Positions 48,252-58,395 of a stretch of DNA of 64,000 bases are shown here, in pieces (position 1 is the stretch's first letter; every line of letters starts with the position of its first letter). The DNA comes from Psychroserpens jangbogonensis (GTDB taxonomy: Bacteria; Bacteroidota; Bacteroidia; Flavobacteriales; Flavobacteriaceae). The translations under genes and the position numbers were made by a program. The notes under the pieces are model-generated. The model was not told where the DNA came from. It ran no database searches and saw only the letters and a program-made list of their open reading frames with translations. The stretch is from positions 62,001 through 126,000 of the forward strand of contig NZ_JSWG01000012.1 of the NCBI RefSeq assembly GCF_000797465.1, in the 5' to 3' direction.

Positions 48252-49019
48252 ATGAGTTTTCATAAAATTAGATGCTTAATTATCGATGACGATCCTTTTA
48301 TAAGAGAGTTATTACAAGATAAGTTAGATCATTATTTTCCAGATATAATAGTACTATCTGCTGCAAGCAATGGTAAGGAGGGCATGCAAGAAATTGAAAA
48401 ACACAAACCTGAACTTATTTTTCTTGATGTAGAAATGACAGATATGACAGGTTTCGAAATGTTATCTCAATTATCAGAGATTAATTTTCAAACTATATTT
48501 ATTACATCATATAGTCACTACGCTATAAAAGCTATTCGTTTTAATGCTTTAGATTACTTATTAAAACCTATAGATTTAGGTGAATTAAAAAAATCCATAA
48601 AACGTTTTAAAGCACATAATAAAGTAGAACTTCAAAAAGAAAACTTATCTCTAGCATTAAAAAACATAGCCTGCAAAAGTGTTGCAGATCATATGCTAAA
48701 TTTAAAAACCCAAGATGGCGATTTAAGGTTAGTTTTAAATGATATTATTCACATAGAAGGTGACAGAAATTATAGTTATATCTATTTAAAAAATGGAACG
48801 AAAAAACTCGTTACTAAGACCTTAATAGAACTTGAAGAATTACTTGATTCTAAAGGATTTTATCGTTGTCATAAATCTCATATTCTAAATGCTAAGCATA
48901 TTACGGCTTATACAAATGGGAATTTAGTTCAGCTTTCTGAAACAATAAACATTCCTATCTCGCGAAGAAAAAAGAAACCTTTTGTGGATTGGTTTGAAGC
49001 CTATCAAACTTCAAATTAG
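48252..49019 (+). CDS. LytTR-family response regulator
   Basis: This 255-residue protein has an N-terminal receiver (acidic pocket D12-D14, phosphorylation site Asp59 in LIFLDVEMTD, Thr in FITSYSH, Lys in LLKPID) and a C-terminal LytTR DNA-binding domain (about 150-250, DIIHIEGDRNYSYIYLKNGT; FYRCHKSHILNAKHI). It starts one base after the kinase stop, so it is surely in the same operon. It probably binds the boxes at 44243-44304, and perhaps other sites elsewhere in the genome. Confidence 0.93.
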   Translation: MSFHKIRCLIIDDDPFIRELLQDKLDHYFPDIIVLSAASNGKEGMQEIEKHKPELIFLDVEMTDMTGFEMLSQLSEINFQTIFITSYSHYAIKAIRFNALDYLLKPIDLGELKKSIKRFKAHNKVELQKENLSLALKNIACKSVADHMLNLKTQDGDLRLVLNDIIHIEGDRNYSYIYLKNGTKKLVTKTLIELEELLDSKGFYRCHKSHILNAKHITAYTNGNLVQLSETINIPISRRKKKPFVDWFEAYQTSN

Positions 49020-49029
49020 TAGACGTAAT

Positions 49030-50382
49030 TTAAAACAACTTCTTCACCTCTTCAAAATCTAAACCACCATAATTACCAGAACTCATCAGTAACAAAGCTT
49101 TATTATCAAAGTTCTGAGCGAACAAAAAATCTTTAAAGTCTTCAGGATTGGTATAAATAATTAGATCATCACGTTGAAAAGCATTGGCAATTTGTTCGTG
49201 AGTAACTTCGTCCAATTTTTTAATTTCTACAGCGTGTGGCGAGTAAAAAACGACTGCAACATCTGCAGCATTCAATGCACCTTTATACTCTTTTAAAAAT
49301 TCAGCATTTAAACTACTGTAGGTATGTAATTCTAAACAAGCAACAAGCGTTCTGTCACTATACTGTTCTTTTAATGCATTTGTTGTTGCTTCTACTTTAC
49401 TTGGCGAATGTGCAAAATCTTTATAGGCAATACTATGAGAAGACTCAGCAATTTTTTCTAAACGTTTACTTGCGCCTTTAAAAGTTGCAATGGCTTCATA
49501 AAAATCATCTTCATCAATTCCCATATGCTGACAAATCCATTTGGCACCAGCAAGATTATTAAGGTTATGTGCTCCAAAAATTTCAATTGGCAAATCACCT
49601 TCAGGAGTTTCTAATAAGGTTTGTCCGTTTTCAACACGATATTCAGGTGTTCGATACGCCAACTTACGAATTGGGTTTTCACTAGCTTCAACAACTCGCT
49701 TCACTTCTAAATCTTCTTCATTGTAGTTAATGCTGCCACCATTAACGATACTATCTACAAAAATCGAGAATTGTTCCAGATAGTTCTCATAGGTAGGAAA
49801 CACATTAATATGATCCCAAGCAATTCCGCTTAACAATGCAATATTTGGCTTGTACAAATGAAATTTTGGTCGTCTATCAATTGGAGAACTTAAGTATTCA
49901 TCACCTTCTAAAACAATAAAATCATTGTCTTCTGTTAGTTTCACCATCACATCAAAACCTTCCAACTGTGCACCAACCATATAATCAACATCACGATCGT
50001 GGTAATGCATCACATGCAATATCATTGATGTGATAGTTGTTTTGCCATGACTTCCACCAATAACAACTCGTGTTTTATGCTTAGATTGCTCGTATAAAAA
50101 TTCGGGATAGCTATAAATTTTTAAACCTAATTCTTGAGCTTTTAATAATTCAGGATTGTCCTCTTTAGCATGCATTCCCAGAACAATTGCATCTAAAGCA
50201 TTGGAAATCTTTTCAGGAAACCAACCAAATGCTTCTGGCAATAAACCTTTAGCATCTAAACGTGACTTAGAAGGATCAAAAATAGTATCGTCACTTCCTG
50301 TGACCTTATATCCTTTGTTATGTAAAGCAATAGCGAGATTGTGCATTGCTGCTCCACCAATGGCTATAAAATGTACGTTCAT
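49030..50382 (-). CDS. mpl: UDP-N-acetylmuramate:murein-peptide ligase
   Basis: This 450-residue Mur-ligase family protein has an N-terminal dinucleotide-like motif (HFIAIGGAAMHNLAIAL), the ATP loop GGSHGKTTITSM and ALLSGIAWDHINVFP with the LEGDEYLSSP block. It fits Mpl, which reuses murein tripeptides, rather than MurC, because of its size and the DxxFDPSKSRL and GxSKRLE features. It follows alaS by 24 bp. MurC itself cannot be fully excluded. Confidence 0.85.
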   Translation of the reverse strand: MNVHFIAIGGAAMHNLAIALHNKGYKVTGSDDTIFDPSKSRLDAKGLLPEAFGWFPEKISNALDAIVLGMHAKEDNPELLKAQELGLKIYSYPEFLYEQSKHKTRVVIGGSHGKTTITSMILHVMHYHDRDVDYMVGAQLEGFDVMVKLTEDNDFIVLEGDEYLSSPIDRRPKFHLYKPNIALLSGIAWDHINVFPTYENYLEQFSIFVDSIVNGGSINYNEEDLEVKRVVEASENPIRKLAYRTPEYRVENGQTLLETPEGDLPIEIFGAHNLNNLAGAKWICQHMGIDEDDFYEAIATFKGASKRLEKIAESSHSIAYKDFAHSPSKVEATTNALKEQYSDRTLVACLELHTYSSLNAEFLKEYKGALNAADVAVVFYSPHAVEIKKLDEVTHEQIANAFQRDDLIIYTNPEDFKDFLFAQNFDNKALLLMSSGNYGGLDFEEVKKLF

Positions 50383-50406
50383 GGTTAATCGTTTTGAAGA
50401 TTAAAT

Positions 50407-53022
50407 CTATTCAATATATGACTTTGCAGCATTTAAGGCATTATCTAATCCATCAGGATTTTTACCTCCAGCTGTAGCGAAAAACGGTTGTCCTCCACCA
50501 CCACCTTCGATGTGCTTACCTAATTCTCTAACTATAGTTCCAGCGTTTAAATCTTTACTAGCAACTAATTCTTTTGAGATATAGCAAGACAATATTGCTT
50601 TACCATTATTTTCTGCTCCAAACAATAAAAATAAATTGTCAAATTGACTACCCAATTCGAAGCATAAATCTTTTATTCCAGAAGCGTCCAAATCTATCTT
50701 TTTCGCTAAAAAATGAACACCGTTTACTTCAGTGATCTCACTTTTTAAATCCCCTTTGATATTCTTAGCTTTTTCTTTAAGTAAATTTTCAATCTGCTTT
50801 TTTAAATCTGAATTTTCTTCTTGAAGATTTACTAATGCTTTAACGGGTTCTTTAACATTATTAAGTAAATCTTTCATTTCGAAATACGCTCTGTTATTTT
50901 CAAAATAGAAATCCTTAACAGCATCGTTAGTAATGGCTTCAATACGCCTAATTCCAGCAGCTACAGCACCTTCTGAAATAATTTTAAAATGCCATATATC
51001 ACCAGTATTTTTTACGTGTGTTCCTCCACAAAGTTCAACAGATTGTCCAAAGCGCACTGTACGAACCGTATCTCCATATTTCTCGCCAAATAAAGCCATA
51101 GCACCTTCCTCTATTGCTTTTTCCATTGGAATATTTCGTTGTTCTTGCAACTTGAGTTTCCCTTCAATTCTTGAATTGACAAAATTCTCTACATCGCGCA
51201 ACTCTTCTACAGTTAATTTAGAAAAATGAGAAAAATCAAAACGCAAATATTTAGAGTGAACAGCAGACCCTTTTTGCTCTACATGAATCCCAAGGACTTC
51301 ACGTAATGCCTGATGTAATAAATGGGTTGCTGTATGATTACATTCTGTTCTGTTTCGTTGTTTTGTATCAACAGATGCCTTAAATGTGGCATTTATATCT
51401 TTAGGTAAGTTTTTAGTAAAGTGGATAATCACATTGTTTTCCTTTTTGGTATCAACAATATAAATCACATCACCTGAAGTGTCTTCTAAATAACCTTTAT
51501 CACCAACTTGTCCTCCACCTTCAGAATAAAATGGCGTTAAATTAAAGACCAATTGGTACATTTCTCCATCTTTCTTAGAAGTTACTTTTCTATACTGTGT
51601 TAATTTTACATTAGCTTCAGTAGTATCGTAACCAATAAACTCTTGCACTTCATCTTTAACCAAAACAGTCCAATCATCAGATTTGAGTTGTGACGCTTGC
51701 TTACCTCTCTCTTGTTGTTCTTTAAGTTTTAATTCAAACTCATCATGATTATAAGTATACCCTTTTTCACGAAGAATTAAATCGGTTAAATCTTCAGGAA
51801 AACCATACGTATCCTTTAACTCGAATACCTTTTTACCTGAAATTTCTTTAGATTTTGAATTCGAAATAATTCGATCTAATAGTAATAAACCTTGATCTAA
51901 AGTTCTTAAAAAAGAAGCTTCTTCTTCTTTAATCACATTTTCAATCAGTTGTTTTTGTTCTTTTAATTCTGGAAATGCTGGTCCCATTTTTTTGACAAGA
52001 ATCCCAACTAATCTATAAATAAATGGTTCCTTTTTATCTAAAAATGTAAAACCATAACGTACAGCACGACGTAAAATTCTTCTAATTACATATCCTGCTC
52101 CTGTATTACTTGGCAACTGACCATCAGCAATAGAAAATGCTACAGCTCTAACATGATCTGAAATGACACGAATAGCGATATCTACTTTATCGTCTTTTCC
52201 GTAGTCCTTATTTGTAATAGTTTCAATCTCTCTAATTATAGGTGTAAAGACATCAGTATCATAGTTAGACTGAACGCCTTGAAGCACCATACATAAACGT
52301 TCAAAACCCATACCTGTATCGATATGTTTTTCAGGAAGGTTTTCTAGACTTCCGTTTGCCTTTCGATTATATTGCATAAAGACAAGATTCCAGATTTCTA
52401 CTACCTGAGGATGATCCATATTTACCAATGACTTTCCGTCAACCTTTGCTTTTTCTTCATCAGAACGAATATCAACATGTATCTCGCTACATGGACCACA
52501 TGGTCCTTGTTCTCCCATTTCCCAGAAGTTGTCTTTCTTATTTCCCATAAGGATGCGATCTTCAGGAATAAAAGCTTTCCAAAAATCATAGGCTTCTTGA
52601 TCCATTGGTAACTTATCTGCATCTTCACTTCCTTCAAAAACTGTCACGTAAAGTATGCTTTTATCAACACCATACACTTCAGTAAGTAGTTCCCAAGCCC
52701 AAGCAATAGCCTCTTTTTTAAAGTAGTCTCCAAAACTCCAGTTCCCTAGCATTTCAAATAAAGTATGATGATACGTATCATAACCTACTTCCTCTAAATC
52801 ATTGTGTTTACCTGAAACACGCAAACATTTTTGAGAATCTGAAATTCTATTGTTTTTTGGTTCTGCATTACCTAAAAAGTATTCCTTAAAAGGCGCCATT
52901 CCTGAATTGACGAACATCAAGGTTGGATCGTTTTTTAAAACCATTGGTGCAGAGGGCACAATGCTATGCTTCTTTTCTTTAAAGAAGTTTAAATATGTTT
53001 GGCGAATGTCTTGAGACTTCAT
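50407..53022 (-). CDS. alaS: Alanyl-tRNA synthetase
   Basis: This 871-residue class II synthetase has the catalytic core ([33 protein letters not shown]), the editing domain with zinc site [11 protein letters not shown] and CGGTH, and the C-terminal oligomerisation part with [14 protein letters not shown]. It charges tRNA-Ala and clears mischarged Ser and Gly. Its length is standard. It is divergent from the M23 peptidase gene. Confidence 0.97.
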   Translation of the reverse strand: MKSQDIRQTYLNFFKEKKHSIVPSAPMVLKNDPTLMFVNSGMAPFKEYFLGNAEPKNNRISDSQKCLRVSGKHNDLEEVGYDTYHHTLFEMLGNWSFGDYFKKEAIAWAWELLTEVYGVDKSILYVTVFEGSEDADKLPMDQEAYDFWKAFIPEDRILMGNKKDNFWEMGEQGPCGPCSEIHVDIRSDEEKAKVDGKSLVNMDHPQVVEIWNLVFMQYNRKANGSLENLPEKHIDTGMGFERLCMVLQGVQSNYDTDVFTPIIREIETITNKDYGKDDKVDIAIRVISDHVRAVAFSIADGQLPSNTGAGYVIRRILRRAVRYGFTFLDKKEPFIYRLVGILVKKMGPAFPELKEQKQLIENVIKEEEASFLRTLDQGLLLLDRIISNSKSKEISGKKVFELKDTYGFPEDLTDLILREKGYTYNHDEFELKLKEQQERGKQASQLKSDDWTVLVKDEVQEFIGYDTTEANVKLTQYRKVTSKKDGEMYQLVFNLTPFYSEGGGQVGDKGYLEDTSGDVIYIVDTKKENNVIIHFTKNLPKDINATFKASVDTKQRNRTECNHTATHLLHQALREVLGIHVEQKGSAVHSKYLRFDFSHFSKLTVEELRDVENFVNSRIEGKLKLQEQRNIPMEKAIEEGAMALFGEKYGDTVRTVRFGQSVELCGGTHVKNTGDIWHFKIISEGAVAAGIRRIEAITNDAVKDFYFENNRAYFEMKDLLNNVKEPVKALVNLQEENSDLKKQIENLLKEKAKNIKGDLKSEITEVNGVHFLAKKIDLDASGIKDLCFELGSQFDNLFLLFGAENNGKAILSCYISKELVASKDLNAGTIVRELGKHIEGGGGGQPFFATAGGKNPDGLDNALNAAKSYIE

Positions 53023-53124
53023 AATAAGAAATTAAATCCTTGTAAATTAACAAATTGCAGCACCCAAATTAATGAAAAAGTCTAAAACAAAAGTTCAAAT
53101 GACTTCAAAGTGTGAAACAATTTA

Positions 53125-53132
53125 TATATTTG
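53125..53132 (+). promoter_or_regulatory. -7 promoter element of the M23-MerR-LemA-TPM operon
   Basis: TATATTTG is an exact TAnnTTTG match 43 bp before the M23 peptidase ATG. Confidence 0.6.
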
Positions 53133-53138
53133 TGTTTC

Positions 53139-53170
53139 GTTCTATTATTCATGCAAAAATAGAACTTTTT
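53139..53170 (+). promoter_or_regulatory. Terminator-like hairpin in the 5' UTR of the M23 peptidase gene
   Basis: GTTCTATT/AATAGAAC (arms 53139-53146 and 53158-53165, 11-nt loop) precedes TTTTT, and the ATG follows five bases later. The loop and 3' arm contain ATG-CAA-AAA-TAG, a three-residue frame. Confidence 0.45.
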
Positions 53171-53175
53171 AAGAT

Positions 53176-54147
53176 ATGGCTAAAGTAAAATATTATTACG
53201 ATTCTGAAACGCTTTCTTATCGAAAAATAGAGCGTAAAAAAAGAACTACGATAAAGTTTGCCATGTTGTTTGTGCTAGCCTCTGCATTATTTGGGTTTCT
53301 ATTTGTTTTTATTGCAAGTCAATATATTGAATCACCTAAAGAAAGAGCTCTAAAACGAGAGCAAGCTAATTTAGAATTACAATACAAACTTATTAATAAA
53401 CGTGTTGACAATGCTTTTGCTGTATTAGAAAGTGTTGAAGAACGCGATAATGCCATCTACCGATTATATTTTGAAGCCAATCCAATTCCATCAGAACAGA
53501 GAAGAGCAGGATTTGGTGGTATCAACAGATACAAAAAGTATGAAGGTTATGACAACTCAAAACTAATTATTGAAAGCAATAAGCGTTTAGATTTACTTCA
53601 AAAAGCTATTGTTGTACAATCCCGATCTTTAGATGAAATCGCTGTATTGGCTGAAGATAAAGAGAATTTTTTATCAGCTATACCAGCTATACAACCTGTA
53701 AAAAATGAAGATCTAAAACATATGGCTTCTGGTTATGGTTATAGAACTGACCCTTTTACTAAGGTTAGGAAATTTCACTTTGGTATGGATTTTACAGCTC
53801 CGAGAGGCACACCTATTTACGCATCAGGAGATGGGATTATAACTCGTGCTGACAATAATGCATCAGGTTATGGTAAACATATTAGAATAGACCATGGCTA
53901 CGGTTACGTGTCATTATATGCCCACTTGTATAAATACAATGTGCGCTCAAATCAAAAAGTAAAACGTGGTGATTTAATTGGTTTTGTTGGAAGTACTGGC
54001 AGATCGGAAGCACCTCATCTTCACTATGAAGTATTTAAAGATAAAGAACGCATAAATCCAATAAACTTTTACTACGGAAACCTCTCTGCAGACGAATATG
54101 CAAGACTGTTAGCAAAAGCATCCTTAGAAAATCAATCCTTAGACTAA
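53176..54147 (+). CDS. M23-family peptidoglycan endopeptidase
   Basis: This 323-residue protein has an N-terminal cytoplasmic basic stretch, one membrane segment (about 28-52, FAMLFVLASALFGFLFVFIA), a coiled coil and a C-terminal LytM/M23 domain (about 185-300). The zinc motifs are HFGMDF (HxxxD) and HLHYEV (HxH). It would cut murein crosslinks from the inner-membrane side. It overlaps the MerR gene by one base. Confidence 0.92.
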   Translation: MAKVKYYYDSETLSYRKIERKKRTTIKFAMLFVLASALFGFLFVFIASQYIESPKERALKREQANLELQYKLINKRVDNAFAVLESVEERDNAIYRLYFEANPIPSEQRRAGFGGINRYKKYEGYDNSKLIIESNKRLDLLQKAIVVQSRSLDEIAVLAEDKENFLSAIPAIQPVKNEDLKHMASGYGYRTDPFTKVRKFHFGMDFTAPRGTPIYASGDGIITRADNNASGYGKHIRIDHGYGYVSLYAHLYKYNVRSNQKVKRGDLIGFVGSTGRSEAPHLHYEVFKDKERINPINFYYGNLSADEYARLLAKASLENQSLD

Positions 54148-54476
54148 TGCATATAGATTTACCTGAAAAACGATATTACAACATTGGCGAAGTCGCCAAA
54201 GCTTTTGATGTGAATACATCCTTAATTCGATTTTGGGAAAAAGAATTTGATGCTATTAAGCCTAAAAAGAATGCAAAGGGAAATCGAAAGTTTACTCCTG
54301 AGGATGTCAAGAATCTACAGTTTATTTATCATTTGGTAAAGGAACGTGGTTTTACTCTTGAAGGTGCAAAAACACATCTCAAAGAAGAAAAACAAAAAAC
54401 GTTGAACAACTTCGAGATCATTAATAAGTTAGAAGGTATAAAAGCTCAACTTATTAAAATTAAAACACAACTCTAA
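54147..54476 (+). CDS. MerR-family transcriptional regulator
   Basis: This 109-residue protein has a MerR winged-helix domain (about 8-80, YYNIGEVAKAFDVNTSLIRF, then GFTLEGAKTHLK) and a short C-terminal coiled coil, without an effector domain. It overlaps the M23 peptidase by one base (TAATG) and precedes lemA by 12 bp. Its target is not evident; the 53125 promoter is the obvious candidate. It is widespread in Flavobacteriaceae in this same context. Confidence 0.88.
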   Translation: MHIDLPEKRYYNIGEVAKAFDVNTSLIRFWEKEFDAIKPKKNAKGNRKFTPEDVKNLQFIYHLVKERGFTLEGAKTHLKEEKQKTLNNFEIINKLEGIKAQLIKIKTQL

Positions 54477-54488
54477 AACAATCATATT

Positions 54489-55091
54489 ATGAAAAAATGG
54501 TTACCGTTGATTATTATTGCAATAATCGCTATTGGCTTGTACATGAAAGGTTCAGGCTTTTACAACAGTGTTATTGAAGAAGAAGAAAATATTAGCGAAC
54601 AATGGTCTAAAGTAGAAAGTGCTTATCAATTGCGAAGTGATTTAATTCCAAATTTAATGAAGATTGCAGAGCGTTATGCAGAATACGAACAAGAGACTTT
54701 CAAAAGCGTAATTGAAGCAAGATCAAAAGCGACAAGCATTCAAATTGACCCTTCAAATATTACTCCAGAGAAGTTAGAACAATTTAAGCAAGCTCAAGGC
54801 TCAATGACTTCCGCTTTATCAAGATTACTAGCTGTGTTTGAAAGGTATCCTGATCTTAAAGCTAATGAGAATTACAAGGAAGTAATGAACTCTTATGATC
54901 GCGTTGAAAAACGTATTAAAGTCGAGCGTGATCGCTTTAACGAGTCGATTACTCCGTATAATAATCTAGTTAGAAAATTTCCAAATAATTTATATGCATC
55001 CATTTTTGGGTTTGAGAAAAAATCACGATTTGATGGAGACGAAGGAATTGAAAATGCTCCTGATATAAATGATTCGATAAGAAAAAATTAG
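54489..55091 (+). CDS. lemA: LemA-family membrane protein
   Basis: This 200-residue protein has an N-terminal membrane helix (about 4-19), then the LemA coiled-coil domain with WSKVESAYQLRSDLIPNLMK and the conserved YNNLVRKFPNNLYASIFGF near the end. LemA proteins form long helical bundles and often sit with TPM genes. Its cellular role is unclear. It starts the lemA-TPM-TPM segment with 2-bp and 0-bp gaps. Confidence 0.92.
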   Translation: MKKWLPLIIIAIIAIGLYMKGSGFYNSVIEEEENISEQWSKVESAYQLRSDLIPNLMKIAERYAEYEQETFKSVIEARSKATSIQIDPSNITPEKLEQFKQAQGSMTSALSRLLAVFERYPDLKANENYKEVMNSYDRVEKRIKVERDRFNESITPYNNLVRKFPNNLYASIFGFEKKSRFDGDEGIENAPDINDSIRKN

Positions 55092-55093
55092 TC

Positions 55094-55531
55094 ATGTCTA
55101 ATATAGAAAATTTCCTTTCATCAGCAGAAGAAAAGGAAATAATTGAAGCCATACGAATTGCAGAAAAAGCGACTTCAGGTGAAATTAGAATTCACATTGA
55201 AAAATCATCACAGCTTGATGGTTATGAACGTGCAATGGAAGTATTTCACTACCTTAAAATGGACAATACCAAACTACAAAATGGTGTCTTAATTTATGTA
55301 GCTATTGAAGACAAAACCTTTGTGATTTATGGTGACAAAGGCATCAATGATGTGGTGCCAATAGGTTTTTGGGATAGTACTAAAGAAGTTATGCAATCTC
55401 ATTTTAAAGATAGCAACTTCAAAAAAGGTCTTATCGAAGGTGTTCTAAAGGCAGGTGAACAATTAGAAAAACATTTCCCTTGGATTCACGGAGATCAAAA
55501 CGAATTACCAAACGACATATCTAAAGGATAA
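55094..55531 (+). CDS. TPM-domain protein (soluble)
   Basis: This 145-residue protein is a TPM (TLP18.3/Psb32/MOLO-1) domain with EIIEAIRIAEKATSGEIRIH, NGVLIYVAIEDKTFVIYGDK and INDVVP. It has no signal peptide or membrane segment, so it is probably cytoplasmic. Some TPM domains have acid phosphatase activity, but that is not established for this one. It lies directly between lemA and the second TPM gene. Confidence 0.85.
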   Translation: MSNIENFLSSAEEKEIIEAIRIAEKATSGEIRIHIEKSSQLDGYERAMEVFHYLKMDNTKLQNGVLIYVAIEDKTFVIYGDKGINDVVPIGFWDSTKEVMQSHFKDSNFKKGLIEGVLKAGEQLEKHFPWIHGDQNELPNDISKG

Positions 55532-56356
55532 ATGCTAAAGTCAAAGCACATCATATTAATATTTCTTGTTAGCTTCTTAAGTAGCTTTCAAATAACTGCA
55601 AATGCACAATTTGATGTGCCTCCAGTTCCAGAAAATCAGACTAGTGTTTATGACGAGATCGATTTACTCTCTCCTTCAAACAGAGTTAATTTAGAACAAA
55701 AATTAATACGTTATTCCGATTCTACATCAACACAAATAGTAGTTGCTATTGTAAGCACTCTAAATGGAGACGACATTACTTTAGTAGGTGCAGAATGGGG
55801 ACACAAATGGGGAATTGGACAGGCAGACGAAGACAATGGTATATTTATTTTACTAGCAAAGGATGATCGTGATGTAGATATTAATACTGGCTATGGTATT
55901 GAATATAGAATAAGTGATATTGATGCTGAACGTATCATTAACAGAATAATGATTCCTGCATTTAAAAAAGGAGACTATTATGCTGGTTTAGACCAAGGAA
56001 CTGATGCAATGTTTAAAATTTTAAATGGAGAGTTTGTAGATACTGTTCAAAATGAGTCTAATGAATTTCCTGTTATTATTATCTTCTTTTTATTATTCAT
56101 CATTTTTATTATTTTCCTTATTGCAATCTCTAAAAACAAACGTGGTGGCGGAAGTAATGGAAAAGGCGGACGAACTAATGGAACCAGCATTCTTGATGCT
56201 ATCATTTTAAGCAATATGGGACGAGGCAGTTATGGCGGAAGCTCTAGTTCTAGGGGTGGCTTTGGAGGTGGTTTCGGTGGCAGCTCTGGTGGTGGATTCA
56301 GTGGAGGCTTCGGTGGAGGCGGTTTTGGTGGTGGTGGTGCCAGTGGAAGTTGGTAG
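55532..56356 (+). CDS. TPM-domain membrane protein with Gly/Ser-rich tail (YgcG-like)
   Basis: This 274-residue protein has a signal peptide (1-25, ending ANAQ), a TPM domain (about 35-165, VYDEIDLLSPSNRVNLEQKL; DDRDVDINTGYGIEYRISDI), one membrane helix (about 181-200) and a Gly/Ser-rich tail ending GGGGASGSW. The domain would lie in the periplasm. With LemA it may form an envelope complex; this is inferred from gene order only. Confidence 0.88.
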   Translation: MLKSKHIILIFLVSFLSSFQITANAQFDVPPVPENQTSVYDEIDLLSPSNRVNLEQKLIRYSDSTSTQIVVAIVSTLNGDDITLVGAEWGHKWGIGQADEDNGIFILLAKDDRDVDINTGYGIEYRISDIDAERIINRIMIPAFKKGDYYAGLDQGTDAMFKILNGEFVDTVQNESNEFPVIIIFFLLFIIFIIFLIAISKNKRGGGSNGKGGRTNGTSILDAIILSNMGRGSYGGSSSSRGGFGGGFGGSSGGGFSGGFGGGGFGGGGASGSW

Positions 56357-56360
56357 AAAC

Positions 56361-56395
56361 AAAAAAAGCACCATTCCAATTAGAAATAGTGCTTT
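56361..56395 (-). terminator. Intrinsic terminator after der
   Basis: Arms 56385-56395 and 56365-56375 form an 11-bp stem with one G-U pair, followed on the minus strand by seven T residues. It also sits after the convergent TPM gene. Confidence 0.78.
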
Positions 56396-56416
56396 ATAAT
56401 ATATTGATAATCGATA

Positions 56417-57724
56417 TTACTTCTTACGCATATAAATGCTAATCGGTACACCTTTAAAATCAAAATGATCTCTCAATTGATTTTCTAAATAACGTTTATA
56501 AGGATCTCTTACATATTGCGGTAAATTACAGAAAAACGCAAATTGCGGCTGCGGAGTTGGCAATTGCATAACATACTTAATCTTTACAAATTTACCTTTA
56601 TAAGCTGGAGGCGGATAATTTTCTATTATTGGTAATAAAACCTCATTTAGCTTACTTGTCTTAATTTTTTTAGTTCGGTTGGTATAAACTTCTACAGCAG
56701 TTTCAATTGCTTTGAAAATTCGCTGTTTAGTAAGTACTGATATAAAAACAATAGGCACATCTGTAAATGGCGCTATTTCTTCTTGGATTTTTCTTTCAAA
56801 GTCACGAGTGGTCATGGTATCTTTTTCGACCAAATCCCATTTATTAACTAAAATCACAACCCCTTTTCTGTTACGTTGTGCTAACCAGAAAATATTTTGT
56901 ACTTGACTATCAAAACCTCTCGTTGCATCTAATACTACAAGACATACATCACAATGTTCAATCGCTCTAACGCTTCGCATTACAGAATAAAACTCTAGAT
57001 CTTCTTTAACTTTAGCTTTTCTTCTGATACCTGCAGTATCAACTAAGTTAAATTCAAAACCAAAACGATTATATTTAGTATCTATTGAATCTCTAGTTGT
57101 ACCAGCAATATCAGTAACGATATATCTTTCTTCACCAATAAGTGCATTAATAAAAGAAGATTTACCTGCATTAGGACGACCAACAACTGCAAAGCGTGGC
57201 AATTCATCTTTCTCTTCCTCTTCTAATTGTTCTGGTAATGCTTTAACTAAATCATCTAAAAGGTCTCCTGTACCACTTCCATTTATACTGGCAATGGTAT
57301 GATATTCTCCTAAACCAAGTGAATAAAACTCTACAGCATCTTCAGATCGTTTTCCATTATCAACCTTATTTACAGCTAAAAATACTGGCTTATCGACTTT
57401 GCGAAGTAATCGTGCCACATCTTCATCCATTCCAGTCACACCAGTTTCAACATCTACCATAAAAATAATAGCATCTGCTTCATCTATAGCTAATTCAACC
57501 TGTTTATCAATTTCGGCTTCAAAAGCATCATCACTTCCCTTTACGTATCCACCAGTATCGATTAATGAAAACTCTTTTCCATTCCAATCACTTTTCCCGT
57601 AATGTCTATCACGTGTCACACCACTAACGGCATCAACAATTGCTTCTCGACGTTGGATTAAGCGATTAAATAACGTAGACTTCCCTACATTTGGTCTTCC
57701 TACTATTGCAACTATACTACCCAT
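56417..57724 (-). CDS. der: Ribosome-assembly GTPase Der
   Basis: This 435-residue protein has two tandem G domains with P-loops [11 protein letters not shown] (about 8-18) and [10 protein letters not shown] (about 181-190). Each has DTGG/DTAG and NKxD (NKVD, NKWD) motifs, and a C-terminal KH-like domain follows. Der helps mature the 50S subunit. Its neighbour era, 1.5 kb away on the same strand, acts on the 30S. It has its own -7 box and terminator. Confidence 0.97.
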   Translation of the reverse strand: MGSIVAIVGRPNVGKSTLFNRLIQRREAIVDAVSGVTRDRHYGKSDWNGKEFSLIDTGGYVKGSDDAFEAEIDKQVELAIDEADAIIFMVDVETGVTGMDEDVARLLRKVDKPVFLAVNKVDNGKRSEDAVEFYSLGLGEYHTIASINGSGTGDLLDDLVKALPEQLEEEEKDELPRFAVVGRPNAGKSSFINALIGEERYIVTDIAGTTRDSIDTKYNRFGFEFNLVDTAGIRRKAKVKEDLEFYSVMRSVRAIEHCDVCLVVLDATRGFDSQVQNIFWLAQRNRKGVVILVNKWDLVEKDTMTTRDFERKIQEEIAPFTDVPIVFISVLTKQRIFKAIETAVEVYTNRTKKIKTSKLNEVLLPIIENYPPPAYKGKFVKIKYVMQLPTPQPQFAFFCNLPQYVRDPYKRYLENQLRDHFDFKGVPISIYMRKK

Positions 57725-57767
57725 AATTCATTGTTTTTATATGCATTACATATCCTGTAAGCGGCTG

Positions 57768-57775
57768 CAAAGATA
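57768..57775 (-). promoter_or_regulatory. -7 promoter element of der
   Basis: On the minus strand TATCTTTG matches TAnnTTTG exactly, 43 bp before the ATG. Confidence 0.6.
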
Positions 57776-57798
57776 CTAAATAAGTAGTGATGCAGCAT

Positions 57799-57806
57799 TA
57801 ATTTTG
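57799..57806 (+). promoter_or_regulatory. -7 promoter element of the 57876 gene
   Basis: TAATTTTG matches TAnnTTTG exactly. It is back to back with the der promoter and 69 bp before the ATG chosen for the next gene. Confidence 0.45.
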
Positions 57807-57875
57807 CGTTAAACATGAAATGCGCTCGTTTTTTGAATAAAAAATAGTAATTTGAGTCCCTATTTCACACCAAAA

Positions 57876-58394
57876 ATGGCTGACACTAACGATATTGTTT
57901 TAAGACCTCGCTTTAAGTTTCATGTAAAGGAAGATAACGATATTCTGCTAAAACTATTTGAAGACAAAAAAGGTACCCAATCAGATTTTATTGTATCGCG
58001 CGTTGATGACCATGTGTTTATAAAAATCCCAAAAGAAAAACAACATTTTTGGTCTCCTCAACTACACCTAGAAATAAATAAAGAATACGACGAAGAAGGC
58101 AGTACAGTCTATGGTTTGTTTGGCCCCAATCCAACCGTTTGGACCATGTTTATGTTTTTTCACTTTTTGATTGCTGGATTATTTGTTGCTTTTGGAATTT
58201 GGGCTTATGTTAATTGGTCTTTAGGCCATAGCTACGCCTTCCAATTATTTTTCACCTTATTTACAATTGTAATTTGGTTTGCCCTATATTTTGGTGGAAG
58301 CTTAGGAAAAAAGACTGGTATGAAGGAAATGCACCAATTACATCACTTTATGCGAGATACCTTAAGAAGTATAGGTGTTCATGCAGAACTCTAA
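57876..58394 (+). CDS. Small membrane protein of unknown function
   Basis: This 172-residue protein starts at ATG 57876 (MADTNDIVLRPRFKFHVKED). A TTG at 57852 would add eight residues and is less likely. The first 90 residues are soluble; two membrane helices follow (about 94-115 and 125-145), then a basic, His-rich tail (GMKEMHQLHHFMRDTLRSIG). I recognise no domain. It converges with era with one base between stops. Confidence 0.6.
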   Translation: MADTNDIVLRPRFKFHVKEDNDILLKLFEDKKGTQSDFIVSRVDDHVFIKIPKEKQHFWSPQLHLEINKEYDEEGSTVYGLFGPNPTVWTMFMFFHFLIAGLFVAFGIWAYVNWSLGHSYAFQLFFTLFTIVIWFALYFGGSLGKKTGMKEMHQLHHFMRDTLRSIGVHAEL

Positions 58395-58395
58395 C

